A DNA stretch of 39,240 nucleotides. It comes from Branchiostoma floridae. Taxonomy: Eukaryota > Chordata > Leptocardii > Amphioxiformes > Branchiostomatidae. This document shows, in pieces, positions 10,621-20,920 of this stretch. Under the pieces are notes generated by a model, which searched no databases, was not told the origin of the DNA, and saw only the letters and a program-made list of their open reading frames with translations. Position 1 is the first letter of the stretch; each line of letters starts with the position of its first letter. The DNA lies in assembly GCF_000003815.2 (NCBI RefSeq), contig NC_049995.1, forward strand, positions 17,313,652 through 17,352,891, written 5' to 3'. The translations under genes were made by a program, and so were the position numbers.

Positions 10621-10802
10621 CTTGGATTTATGGAAGTCCCGTGGACCCACGCGAGACTCTGCGAGATCTTCAACTCGCGCATGCGTGGTAGCGCGTTACC
10701 ATTGGCAACTGGAAACACCGACCCAGAAGTTTCTTCCACTCAGATTTCTTCCAGGTTTTTGCGCAGTTGTTGTGCCTTTTCCCGCTCGATTTTTACCTCA
10801 AG
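10621..10802. promoter_or_regulatory. Bidirectional EMC2/DNALI1 promoter
   Basis: Only 182 bp separate the proposed EMC2 ATG (minus) from the DNALI1 ATG (plus). The interval is CpG-containing and has no TATA box. It includes an RFX X-box with an embedded inverted CCAAT (ATTGG). The EMC2 start reads CAAGATGGCG on the minus strand, the core of a YY1-type site often found at start codons. Confidence 0.75.
10695..10709. promoter_or_regulatory. RFX X-box
   Basis: GTTACC-ATT-GGCAAC fits the X-box consensus GTNRCC N(0-3) RGYAAC at every defined position. It lies 94 bp upstream of the DNALI1 start codon, the usual place for X-boxes of ciliary genes controlled by RFX factors (established knowledge). 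Binding itself is inferred. Confidence 0.8.
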
Positions 10803-13800
10803 ATGATCCCGCCGAACGCTTCGCTGGTGAAGTACGACAACCCGGTGCTGGTGAGCCGGAACACGGAGAAGAAAACGCCGCGGGTAAGTCACGGTTGCTA
10901 CGGAAAGATTTGTTCGAACGCACGTAGGTTTTCGAGACTTGCCCCCCTCCCACAACAGCAATACTCAATACCCTGTCTCTCCAAAGATTGTTTGACTGAA
11001 GCAGGATATTCGTTACTTTGTTGACATGTAGTTCAATTGTGGTCGATACTTTACTCTCAGACGAACATTGTATTGGTTGTTTATTTGTTTGCAACAAAAT
11101 AAACATGAGCATCTAGACAAATCTAGTACTTGAATTCCTCTGCTGCATTTTATATATCCGTAGTTTTGGGATACACTGTAAGGCATACCATTACATTTCT
11201 ATGAAACCAAAATCATGGTACCAAAGCTTAGTCTAAAGAGTAGAGTAGAGTAGAGTAGAGTTCTTCAGGCTCAGGTAGGAACTGCCGTTCCAGTTTAGGC
11301 CGCTCTTTCCTTTCTAAGTCACTGACATCCCAGGTAATTGCGGGTCGTCCAGGGCTCTAAAGTTGTAATACACGCTGTGTTTCTTCATGTGGTTGTCTAG
11401 TCTTTCCTTAAAGCAGTTTACACTTGGGGATGTCACCACCGGCTCTGGTAGATTGTTCCACCATGAGACAACTCTGATGCAGAAGAAGTGTGATCTTCTG
11501 TTACTTTTCGACGCTTGTCTCTTAATCCGGAGGCAGTGACCCCTTGTTCTTGTGCTCGTATTTAACTCAAACGGACATGAAGTGTCGTATATCCCATGTA
11601 GGAACTTGTAGGTGTTTATCAGGTCCCCCCTAAGTCTCCTATAGACCAGCGTAGGTAAGTTTAGAGCCTTCAGTCTCTCTTCATAGGGTAGACTTCTAAG
11701 GCCGGGAACTCTCTTCGTTGCTCTCTTCTGTACCCTTTCTAGATCCAGGGCCAGCTTCCATGTGTAGGGGGACCATGCAGGAGCCCCATACTCCAGCTGG
11801 GGACGAATGAGCGACTTATATAGGAGTAGGAACACCTCCTTATCTACATAGGCAAAAGTCCTCCATATGAGACCTGCGATCTGATTTGCCTTATTACAAA
11901 TGTTGGATATATGTTTGCTGAAACTCAGCTCCTTGTCAACAGTAATACCCAAGTCCTTTTCCTGTTGTGTAAATTCCAGTAGGGTACGAGTCTCATTATC
12001 CAACATTGAGTATGTGTAGTCAGGGTGTCCTTTTCCCAGTCTTATTACTGTACATTTCATGGGATGAAAGCTCAACTGCCATTTTATTGCCCAGTCTTGA
12101 AGTACTTGAAGGTCCCTCTGCAATTTGTTGCATTCTTCCCTTTGTACTACTGATCTATATAACTTAGTGTCGTCTGCAAAGAGCTTCAGCTTACTCTGCA
12201 CAATTTCCGGCATGTCGTTGACAAAAATAGTGAAGACCACCGGACCCAGGACGCTCCCCTGGGGAACTCCGCTTGTTACTTCGGCCCATTCTGATTTTTC
12301 CCCATTGACACAGACTCTCTGTCTCCGTCCTGACAAAAAAGATTCAATCCAATTTAAAAGGTTTCCCGTGATCCCGTAGCTTTGTATTTTGGCTAATAGT
12401 CTCTTAATTGGTACTGAATCAAAAGCCTTGCGGAAGTCGAGATAGACCGCGTCAACGGGTGTTCCTCGGTCAAGCCACTCTGTCCACTCGTCTAAGCACT
12501 CCAACATCTGAGTGGTAGTAGATCTTCCTGGCAAGAAGCCATGTTGGTGTGGTGTAAAGAGATTGTTTACCTTCATATGCTTGACGATGGCGTCTCTAAT
12601 CAACCCTTCCAGAATTTTTCCTACTACTGAGGTCAGGCTAACCGGGCGGTAGTTACCGGGTGATTTCTTACAACCCTTTTTGTAAATTGGCGTGACATTA
12701 GCGGTTTTCCAGGCATCGGGGAGTTTGCCTTCTTGTACAGTCTTGACGTAGAGAATCTGCAGTGGAACCGCCAGGGTGTCCGCCAATTCCTTTAACACTC
12801 TAGGGTGTACGTTGTCGGGCCCCATTGCCTTGTTTGGGTTGAGGTTTTTCAATCTTTGTTGGACCTCCTCGAAACAAATGTCAATGTCAGTTATCTCTTC
12901 ATTGTAGTGTCTTTCAGTTGGTATTGGGATGTGTTGTAGGTCTTCCTTAGTAAAGGTGCTTACAAAAAACTTGAGTAACTCAGCTTTTTCTGTATCAGAT
13001 TGTGCCACTGAGGATCCATCTTCCAAGTCTGGAATGCCTTGGCGCACTTTGGATTTTGAGTTTACATATTTCCAGAAGATTTTGGCATTGCCTTTGATGT
13101 GTCTCGCTTTCTCCTTTTCATATGTTTTGACCGCTTTTCTTGTGGCCCATCTGACCTGGTTTCTCGCCCTCGTGTATTTAATGTAGTCATCCTTTGTCCT
13201 AGATTCACAGTATTTCTTCCAAAGTTTCTGCTTTTTGTTCATTTTTTTATTAACTTCCCTGTCTCTCCAAGATAGTTTCCTCTTCTTTTTTCTTGAGGAG
13301 ACTTTGGGTACATTCCTGTTCGCACTTTCAGCTACTTTGCCCGAGAAGACCTCCCAGCAATCTTCAACATTCAACTTGCCTAGAATTTCCTGCCAGTCCA
13401 GCTGTTAAGTGTAACAAAATATATTATTATTATTATAATTTATATGCAGAACACTTAAAACTAACATTTTTGAGAATAGTGGTTCCTTTGCACCAATGTG
13501 AGAAAGGAGAAGAAACAGACAGAAACAATATACAGTTGTATACAAATATCCTGACTCCTGGGATTTGATCCCGCACTGATCCCGGGCCGCCAGCTCACAA
13601 ACCCAGATTCTAAACCGTTCTGCCAAAAGCCTTAAAGCTGTTTGGCGTGGTCAGTTTTGCAGTCCTTGNNNNNNNNNNNNNNNNNNNNNNNNNNNNNNNN
13701 NNNNNNNNNNNNNNNNNNNNNNNNNNNNNNNNNNNNNNNNNNNNNNNNNNNNNNNNNNNNNNNNNNNNTCTAAAGTCAAGGGTTAAATCACAAAACTTTG

Positions 13801-16676
13801 CCTGAAGTTTGATACAAATTGGTGACTGTCTTCTGAAAGTTAAGGTTGAAATCTAAATCTATTTAGATTTAGAATCTATTTAGATTTAGATTTATAAACA
13901 TTTATTTATTGTAAGACAAATCACTGCAACCTACCTTAACTTGTTTTTGTTTAGAATAGCTAGTACCTAGATTCGATCAGCCACAGGCCTGGTTTTTGAG
14001 GACTTAGGCCGCAATTTGAGCACATAAACGAACTCACCACACTGATCGAAAAGAATCATCACAGAGGCACACACACACATACATTCATACACACACACAC
14101 TTACACTCACACACACAAACACACATACATGCAGAGTTCCCAAATCATACATGTGTAGCCTGCCTGGCAAATGACAATCTTTTTTTCACTTTTTCCCCAG
14201 AGAATGGCAGGAGGGTGGTCAGCTGTGGGTGCAGCAGGTGTCCAGTACTCCGGCCACCCGGCTGGATGTGGTCAATCTTCAGGAGCAGCTGGACCTAAGG
14301 CTGCAGCAACGCCAGGCACGTGAGACCGGCATCTGCCCTGTACGCAGGGAACTGTACTCTCAGTGCTTTGGTAAGGGAGTTTAGCCCTTGTCCTTTTTTA
14401 CTCACAGTGCTTAGGTAATAATTTTACCCTTTGTTTGTATTGGATACTCAGTTAATTGCTCATGGCTTAAAACACCAGGTTTGTATTGTACTCAGAGTAC
14501 ACTCTGCAAATCCAGACAGATCTATTTGATCCACCCACACTGGGAAGGACACAGGCCTTCTCTTCTTGATAAGTGTGATTAGATCATTTTACAAGGTCTA
14601 GGTGTGACTCTCCCCAAAAACAGAACCTCATGTTAACTTCATATCCAAGGAACATCCCTAGCTGAAGCTAGGTACTCATTTTACCAAAGTTCAATCAATC
14701 AATCATTTGCATGTATCATTAGTTGATGTGTGGCGGCTACAGACAGTTCAGACAGTTGCGAGTTGCGAGAGGAAATTGGCCTTTGCCAAGGCACAATATA
14801 GCTAAGAGATAGCATTTTAATTTGTTTTTAATATCTCGTATAAAAAATTCATAATTTTCTTCATCTTCATAAACCCCATAGATGAGCTGATTCGTCAGGT
14901 GACCATCAACTGTGCGGAGCGCGGCTTGTTGCTTCTGCGTGTCCGTGATGAGATCCGCATGACGATCGCTGCGTACCAGACGCTATACGAGAGCAGCGTG
15001 GCGTTCGGCATGAGGAAGGCTCTACAGGCCGAGCAGGGGAAGGCAGACATGGAGAAGAGAGTCAGTTGGACTTGCTAGTTTTTACATGCAAATATTTCTA
15101 TTGATTATTATACTATCCATATCAGATTCCTTTCGTACGCATTGTCCTTGTCTCTATCAGCAGGGCCCTTTGTAATAGCCACAGGCTAGTTGGGCAGCCC
15201 TGGCTGTGTGTGCTGAACAGTTAAACCACTAAAAAAGTCATAAGATAGGAATAAGAAAGTTCATGTTCAAAGTGCAGACACAATGAGATGCACTGTTGGT
15301 AATATGTCAACGTTGAAGGTCCCTAGCCATTTTTTCATGGAGAAGAGAGTGAGTCTGCAGCTTGGTTATCAATTCTCTCTGTTTAGTTTTCCTGTTTTGG
15401 TGACCTTTCGGTGACAAAGGCGTAGCCAAACTTAAAAGCGCTGCTAGTATGTGTTTCCAATGCATTATTAGACGTGTACAATGGAATTGTTTTGAGAAAA
15501 ACACCAAAGAAACCACCTTGCAACTTCTCAGGAAAAATTACGTCCCAGCAAACCTAATATTTTGAATTGTCCCCAAAGTAAACTGTGAGGCAGATGTGGA
15601 CAGAGGGGCTCATTTTAACACTTTCTGGTTTCCAATTTTTCTGAAGAGTAATTGGGAAAATTTTGATTTAATATAGTCTAAACACAGACCATTTACTCAC
15701 AGATTTGAAAATTGCTTGACCCTCTCCCTAAAATTTGATAAAACTTTTTCAAAAGGCATGATAATTGCTGATACCCTATATTTGCTTTGACTGAGTTTTA
15801 TATCTAATATCTTAACAGATCTCTGAACTGGAGACTGATAAGCGCGACCTCGAGCGCCAGGTCAACGAACTCAAGGCCAAGTGCGAGGCTATCGAGAAGC
15901 GGGAGGCAGAGCGGAGACAGGTGGAGGAGAAGAAACACTCCGAGGAGATCCAGTTCCTTAAGAGGACCAACCAACAGCTTAAGGTGAGAGTCAAGATTAA
16001 AATAATTAAGATTAAGGTTTAGATTAAGATAAAGCGGAGATAGGCGGAGGAGAAAAAACACTCCAAGGAGATCCAGTTCCTTAAGAGGACCAACCAACAG
16101 CTTAAGGTGAGAGTCAAGATTAAAAGATTATCGTACTAAGACCTGTCATGGTAAAAATCCAGTGAGTCTGAACGTCTTGTGTTTGAGATTCGTGCACTCT
16201 TTGAATATGCTATATAGAGAGAGGAAGGGATCTTGAACCAGTTTAGCTTTAAAGAATTCGATACACAGATGAGCTACTTTCCACTTGTCGTGACAGAGAA
16301 GAGAGACGCTATGTACAGTATTTACAGGTTCATTGTACCGGGGAAATTCCCCTGGCTGTTTCAAACAAGCACAGTGAACAGTGGACCACGGCTTAACTGC
16401 AACAATTTTCAGTAGAGAGAATGGCATATGACTGACACAGCAATGACCTACATGTACACATACCTACACACATTTGACTTTTTTATAATTTTCAACTTAT
16501 GAGATTGAAATCAAGATTAAGATCTAATAGATGAAGACCAATGTCTTTAATGAGTTATAAAATGCTAGTCTTTGTGTAGGTTTATTGTCTGTTATTACAT
16601 CACATACTTATAACTTTCTTATCATCTTTCTTTCTTATAGACCCAGTTGGAGGGAATCATCGCTCCTAAGAAGTAA
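10803..16676 (+). CDS. DNALI1: DNALI1 (axonemal dynein light intermediate chain 1; p28 type)
   Basis: Light chain of single-headed inner-arm axonemal dyneins, needed for ciliary and flagellar beating (family knowledge). Exons: 10803-10883, a missing exon, 14201-14370, 14882-15060, 15819-15983, 16641-16676 (stop TAA), all GT-AG. Exon 1 begins MIPPNASLVKYDNPVLVSRN. Later exons carry QEQLDLRLQQRQARETGICP, VTINCAERGLLLLRVRDEIR, AAYQTLYESSVAFGMRKAL, a charged coiled-coil rod, and LEGIIAPKK at the end, all strongly conserved family segments. About 209 residues are visible of ~258. The missing ~48, with a required length of 2 mod 3, probably fall in the gap at 13669-13768. The start is in frame and directly downstream of the X-box promoter. 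Confidence 0.95.
11239..13403 (-). mobile_element. CR1-type non-LTR retrotransposon, 5'-truncated
   Basis: Insertion antisense to DNALI1 in its first intron. On the minus strand it runs from about 13403, where homology to a LINE coding region begins after an in-frame TAA, through a long RT ORF to a short 3' UTR that ends in about five copies of ACTCT (11239-11261). Short terminal tandem repeats and 5' truncation are typical of CR1-like LINEs. No endonuclease region is present. No clear target-site duplication was found. Confidence 0.85.
11314..13374 (-). CDS. CR1-like LINE reverse transcriptase ORF
   Basis: About 686 codons without a stop, beginning at a TTG. The open frame extends a further ~10 codons upstream to a TAA, so this is the 3' part of an ORF2 rather than a gene with its own start. 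RT motifs in order: NYRPVSLTSVVGKILE (~241-256), HGFLPGRSTTTQ (~278-289), motif A YLDFRKAFDSV (311-321, Asp313), motif B SGVPQGSVLGP (368-378), motif C LFADDTKLY (398-406, Asp401 and Asp402). Then follow the thumb and a C-terminal part with SWWNNLPEPVV. The N-terminal APE-type endonuclease of intact CR1 elements is absent, so the copy should not be autonomous, although the RT frame is intact, which suggests a fairly recent insertion. Confidence 0.9.
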   Translation of the reverse strand: MNVEDCWEVFSGKVAESANRNVPKVSSRKKKRKLSWRDREVNKKMNKKQKLWKKYCESRTKDDYIKYTRARNQVRWATRKAVKTYEKEKARHIKGNAKIFWKYVNSKSKVRQGIPDLEDGSSVAQSDTEKAELLKFFVSTFTKEDLQHIPIPTERHYNEEITDIDICFEEVQQRLKNLNPNKAMGPDNVHPRVLKELADTLAVPLQILYVKTVQEGKLPDAWKTANVTPIYKKGCKKSPGNYRPVSLTSVVGKILEGLIRDAIVKHMKVNNLFTPHQHGFLPGRSTTTQMLECLDEWTEWLDRGTPVDAVYLDFRKAFDSVPIKRLLAKIQSYGITGNLLNWIESFLSGRRQRVCVNGEKSEWAEVTSGVPQGSVLGPVVFTIFVNDMPEIVQSKLKLFADDTKLYRSVVQREECNKLQRDLQVLQDWAIKWQLSFHPMKCTVIRLGKGHPDYTYSMLDNETRTLLEFTQQEKDLGITVDKELSFSKHISNICNKANQIAGLIWRTFAYVDKEVFLLLYKSLIRPQLEYGAPAWSPYTWKLALDLERVQKRATKRVPGLRSLPYEERLKALNLPTLVYRRLRGDLINTYKFLHGIYDTSCPFELNTSTRTRGHCLRIKRQASKSNRRSHFFCIRVVSWWNNLPEPVVTSPSVNCFKERLDNHMKKHSVYYNFRALDDPQLPGMSVT
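13669..13768. other. Assembly gap (100 N)
   Basis: Fixed-size-looking gap in DNALI1 intron 1/2. It is the only place between 10884 and 14200 where the missing DNALI1 exon can lie, since no matching sequence is visible in the flanks. Confidence 0.9.
14063..14128. repeat. (CA)n-rich microsatellite
   Basis: Imperfect ACACACAC / ACATACA runs just upstream of a DNALI1 acceptor site. Confidence 0.8.
14572..14690. repeat. Dispersed repeat (GTGTGACTCTCC family), copy 1
   Basis: GGTGTGACTCTCCCC...CATATCCAAGGAACATCCCTAGC...CTCATTT shares order and sequence with 27549-27640. Class unknown. In a DNALI1 intron. Confidence 0.55.
16034..16124 (+). pseudogene. Partial copy of a DNALI1 exon with its donor site
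   Basis: 16034-16106 repeats the last 73 nt of the exon 15819-15983 with four changes, all transitions, and continues through the donor and 18 nt of intron (GTGAGAGTCAAGATTAAA). One change turns CAG into TAG in the original frame, so it cannot replace the exon. Offset from the original is 123 bp. Recent tandem duplication relic. Confidence 0.9.
16269..16405. repeat. Dispersed repeat (GGGAAATTCCCC family), copy 2
   Basis: GAGCTACTTTCCACTTGTCG...CATTGTACCGGGGAAATTCC...GGACCACGGCTTAAC, homologous to 9779-9935. Confidence 0.65.
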
Positions 16677-17261
16677 AAGATCTGATGTCTCTACAGTCAA
16701 CATGGGACCAGCATTAGCAAAAACTTTAAATTAACAAACTTTCTACTCAAATTTAACATCTTTTTATTCAAGTTGTTACAATGCAGTCAGCAAAAGTTTT
16801 GGAAAAGAAAAAAATAGAGGGATTTGAAAAGGTTTTGGAACAAGATTCTTGGGTGTACATGTACAGTGCAAGAAGGTGTTCTCCCAATGTGAAAAGTTAA
16901 TCTTAAATTAACTACGTGGCCTTATAAAAAAGATGATTCGAGCTCTGCAAGTTTTGTAAGTATTTTTAATGTAGAATATTTGTCTGTGTTAAACAGTGGA
17001 GTTGTGTATATATGACACTATCTTAACAATTCACCATATAGTCTTCCTCTAACTAGTTCTTAAGTATGGTGCACTCTGTATCTATAATTCTTCAGAATTT
17101 GCAAGAAAAAACAAACACACTTTGTGCCTTATCCAGAATTCTGTATATCTGGGCTCTACTGTTGATGATATTGTGTAAAGTTGAAATTATTTGGTTTGCA
17201 AAAACTTCTAGTGTCTTTTAGAATGGTTGGAATGATGCACACTTGTTATGTGATTGTCTAT

Positions 17262-17267
17262 AATAAA
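17262..17267 (+). terminator. Candidate DNALI1 polyadenylation signal
   Basis: AATAAA 586 bp after the DNALI1 stop, followed within 30 nt by T/G-rich sequence. 16677-17285 is taken as the 3' UTR. No open frame there looks coding. Confidence 0.55.
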
Positions 17268-18649
17268 ATCTTTGCAGGTTTCTTACCCGTGTGTCTTATT
17301 ACCTTCGTCAAGAAGGCCTTTAATATCCATGTTTCTGTGTCAATGGACTGAGCATAGATCACGAAGCTATGGATGGATCCCTATAGCATTTGGTAGGTGG
17401 GCAGGGGTGATAAAAACAATGGCCAAGTCGTATAATGGCCCTCTAGGGGGCTTTCAAATATACTGCATCAGAACTAAGTCTTATGGTTTTGATATCTTGT
17501 ACATCTGCTTATATGTCAATACTTTTCTGACACTATCTAAGCCATAGCCTCTGTACAATGCCGGAGTATCCATCGTAGTATGACTAGATTTCTTAAAGTT
17601 TCTGAGTAAGTCCTCATAGAATTACCCTGGATGCCAGACTGTTTCCAGGGCCTACACAGGCCAGCTCCTCGACCCTAAGGACCAACATGCCTCTGCCTTT
17701 ACCATAGCCCCAAATCCCGAGTTTAAAAGACCCAGTATTCAGGGGGACTGTGGTATAATTTTTACCAAAAGCGGCTGTAATGATACTGTTCTTGTATGTT
17801 AAACTTTATTCAGGTTCTAAGAAAGAAATACACTGTGGGCACTAGGCAGCGAGGCTGGTATTGTGGTCTCTCTCTCTCTCTGTCAGTCTGTCTTTTCCAG
17901 ACTATGACAAACTACGCAAGAACTTAACGACAAAAGATTTCGATTCCGATGCTCATAGATAGATACAAAATTACATAAACTTAAAGATGCAACTTAGCAC
18001 ATAGTATCGTGGCCACAGACATGTAAAATGATGATTGTATAATGTTCTTGTGTAATGTAGAAGTAGTCCGTATGACACGACTGTATAGGCTGGTTCCGAG
18101 TGTAGATTGGATGACGTCGCTACCGTGTACATCCGCTCTATCGTCCGTGCGTTAACAGGAATCTACACGGCTTGTCGAACGATTTTCCTGTCAACCTGTA
18201 TGTGAAGAAATACACGCATTTAACGTTATAGGTAGTCAATGAACAATAGATAACTAGAAGTCTCATGGGGGTGTAGATCTAGAGGGATATGAACAATTTC
18301 ACAAAGATCGCTACGCATGTGAGGTGACAGGAAAAGGGCCAGGGGCAGTTTGGGACAAAGAAAAGTACGATACAAAAGAAAGAAAGAAAAAAACACAAAA
18401 TGGTGAGTTCAGGTCCCTAAATTATTCAACAGCATGCCTTGTGCATATTTATCGGCATAGATTTTAATTTTTCGTTTCCGCAAACAGCCCGGCCGGGCCC
18501 CGGGTAGGAAATGTTACGTAGGACTAACTGCAAAATATTACAATACAAGTGGTTACACGGCACATGCAAAAAAAAACGTTTACAAAGTACAAAACTTAGA
18601 AATACGTACTGTATAATCTTGTAAAATTTTCATTTCGCAGCAAATTGCC

Positions 18650-18745
18650 TTTCTTATTGTCCATTTGTCGTATGTGCCAAGGACCTTCATTTCATTACGC
18701 GCGGCAAATTGTAGCCTAACGTAAAAATTTGCAGATAATTGCACG
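18650..18745. repeat. Dispersed repeat shared with 24357-24465
   Basis: TTCTTATTGTCCATTTGTCG...GTGCCAAGGAC.TTCATTTCATTACGCG.GGCAAAT...AATTG is repeated at 24357-24465, and in inverted form at 24560-24640. Probably a MITE end. Confidence 0.65.
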
Positions 18746-18785
18746 GCGCGGTCGATCACTGGAAGGCAAAAGATAATGATAATAA

Positions 18786-18970
18786 GTTAATTGCAAATTC
18801 TTGCCCAATTGCAAGTGACAAAAGAAAATTGCAGACAAATAATGGTAAGCAATAAACAGTACAGTAAGCGACTTCTCTAGTCTAACTTAAAGATGTAACT
18901 TATCGGGTTTGACTTCTTTTTCTTAAGACAGTGGAAGACGAAAGATCCCACTTTTTCTGTAATGTGTGGG
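18786..18970. repeat. Dispersed SINE-like repeat, copy 1
   Basis: Begins TTAATTGCAAATTCTTGCCC and ends GACAGTGGAAGACGAAAGAT. Homologous to 34471-34650, where a tRNA-type B-box (GGTTCGACTCC) is intact. Here the box reads GGTTTGACTTC. Short start-region match at 26221-26275. Confidence 0.55.
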
Positions 18971-19503
18971 TTTTGCGGCGTTAAAGAAGACTATTTTTCT
19001 TTTTGTCTGTAAACGTGGAGATATTTAATAGGATAGAATTTGGTGGCTTCTTTTAAGAGCTCTTTTCTGTCTTGATCATAGGAAGGGCAGTTTGAAATAA
19101 AATAATAATAATAATAATGCATAGCGAAGATTGAAAGACATTACAAGGATAGGGTTATGATAGTATTTAATTATAAAGCTTTGATTTGCACTTCAGTTCA
19201 GTGACAGAGCTTGAGAGGCTTTGAGAGGCTTTTTTTGTCCATTAGCTGCGATACAAATTCTAAATTGTACACTGCTAATCCTGGACATGAAAGTACAGAT
19301 TTTAGCATCCTCCTACGCAGGGACATCCAACAGCCAAACTGCCTGTCTGGATGAACCCTGCTCTTAAGTCCTGTGGACGCCCCCCCCCCCCCAAACCAGC
19401 TGTCAGCCAATCAGATGATAGGCTTTCCGTTTTCAAAAGCTGTCTCACATATATATAAGGGTAACCTCATTAATATTTAATATGTCGCATTTCTTCTAGC
19501 CGA

Positions 19504-20016
19504 CTGGGGCAGATTCTATATGGCAAATGTACACCTCTTAGCTAACTACACTCCTTATTAGCCAGTTCGGTACTATCTTATGCCATAGTAGGATCTGCTT
19601 GGAGCAAATGTACACCTCTTGGCTGACTACACTCCTTGGACAGGTTGGTGCTATATCTTATGCCATAGTAGGATCTGCTTGGAGCAAATGTACACCTCTT
19701 GGCCGACTACACTCCTTGGCCAGTTCGGTACTATCTTATGCCATAGTAGGATCTGCTTGGAGCAAATGTACGCCTCTTGGCTGACTACACTCCTTATTAG
19801 CCAGTTCGGTACTATCTTATGCCATAGTAGGATCTGCTTGGAGCAAATGTTCACCTCTTGGCTGACTACACTCCTTGGCCAGGTTTGTTTGTTTGTTTGT
19901 TTGTTTATTGGTACTATATCTTATGCCATAGTAGGATCTGCTTGGAGCAAATGTACACCTCTTGGCCAGGTTGGCCAGGTTGGTACTATATCTTATGCCA
20001 TTGTAGGATCTGCTTA
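19504..20016. repeat. ~80-bp tandem array
   Basis: Six units containing GCCATAGTAGGATCTGCTTG start at 19582, 19662, 19740, 19821, 19925 and 19997 (spacings 80, 78, 81, 104, 72). The fifth unit is lengthened by a (TTTG)5-6 expansion at 19883-19908, and the last is shortened by a duplicated GGTTGGCCAGGTTGG. Open frames across the array are by-products of the repeat. Confidence 0.9.
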
Positions 20017-20539
20017 ATTAGTCAAGTATACGTTACCCGGAAAGGATCGCAGATTGACAGAATCGCCAATGCAGCCGGCAGAGCTCGAGTCTGTAAGTTA
20101 AAAATAAAAAAAAATCGACCCTTATTAACATAAAATCTACGATAATTATCAATGGGAGACCACCCTTACATCCTGTTTCTAACATCCTGTCTGGATTTTG
20201 TGTTGACAGAAACTCTGATCGGGATCTCGAACGGTAGAATCGGCGATTCTGCAATGCTTTGCAATGTCTTCACTTGTATGATCTGTATTCTGGCATGATG
20301 TATAAATCGAAGCACCAGGTGTTTGCTCATATATAGTGTCCTAGATTTCTTTTCGTATTTTTTGTTGTTGTGGATTCTGATCTGTGGTAATGTGGCAATT
20401 CAATTTGCAACATTATCAAAAGGACAAGATGGCCATTAGCGTTGTTCGTCATTGGTAACAACATTCAGTCAAAAGAAGGTCGCGTAATGATAGACGATTA
20501 TAAGCGTCTTATTATTGGTTCCAATGAGTGGGTAAAGCT

Positions 20540-20919
20540 ATACACCTTTCTCACGCGGCGGCCATGATAGATTGAAGACGAGGTCAATGTGGCAAATTAT
20601 TTCTAAAATCAGTTTCCATTTAGGTTTCCCCCATACCACACAAATTTTCACAATATAAGATCAAATAATAAATATTAGAACTAGTGTTATGCACCGAAAG
20701 ATGTAGCAATTTAGAGTAGCGTAGAATGACCCCATAGTCCCTTAAGAGATGCAAAATAGAAACATAATAATGCAAATATTTGACGGACATGCAGCCAAAT
20801 CTCTTATTGGTCAATTTCCTAATTGGTAGGCTATCATTGGTTGAATAGCTAATTATGATGGACATGCCCCATTGAACTCGTTTTCGATCTATCATGGCCG
20901 CCGCGTGAGAAAGGTGTAT
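20540..20919. mobile_element. Inverted-repeat element A
   Basis: 380-bp element. The first ~57 nt (ATACACCTTTCTCACGCGGC...) are the reverse complement of the last ~57 nt with about four mismatches. No transposase ORF. It abuts element B with one base between. Confidence 0.8.
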
Positions 20920-20920
20920 T

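Larger units (their letters stand above)
17290..19500. other. Intergenic, no gene recognised
   Basis: No exon with conserved protein or paired splice sites was seen. It holds short CT and AAAG microsatellites (17868-17881, 18379-18393), an (ATA)n run at 19104-19118, a C(12) run at 19380-19392, and two dispersed-repeat pieces listed separately (about 18650-18740 and 18786-18970). Confidence 0.5.

Noticed and set aside
10582-11112. Several overlapping frames around the EMC2/DNALI1 promoter
   Set aside because: They overlap the promoter and DNALI1 exon 1 in wrong frames. Only the frame starting at 10803 matches a known protein and ends at a consensus donor.
20020-20092. Exon-like open stretch ending in GTAAGT on plus
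   Set aside because: Follows directly on the tandem array, shows no recognisable protein and no partner exon. The donor is probably chance.
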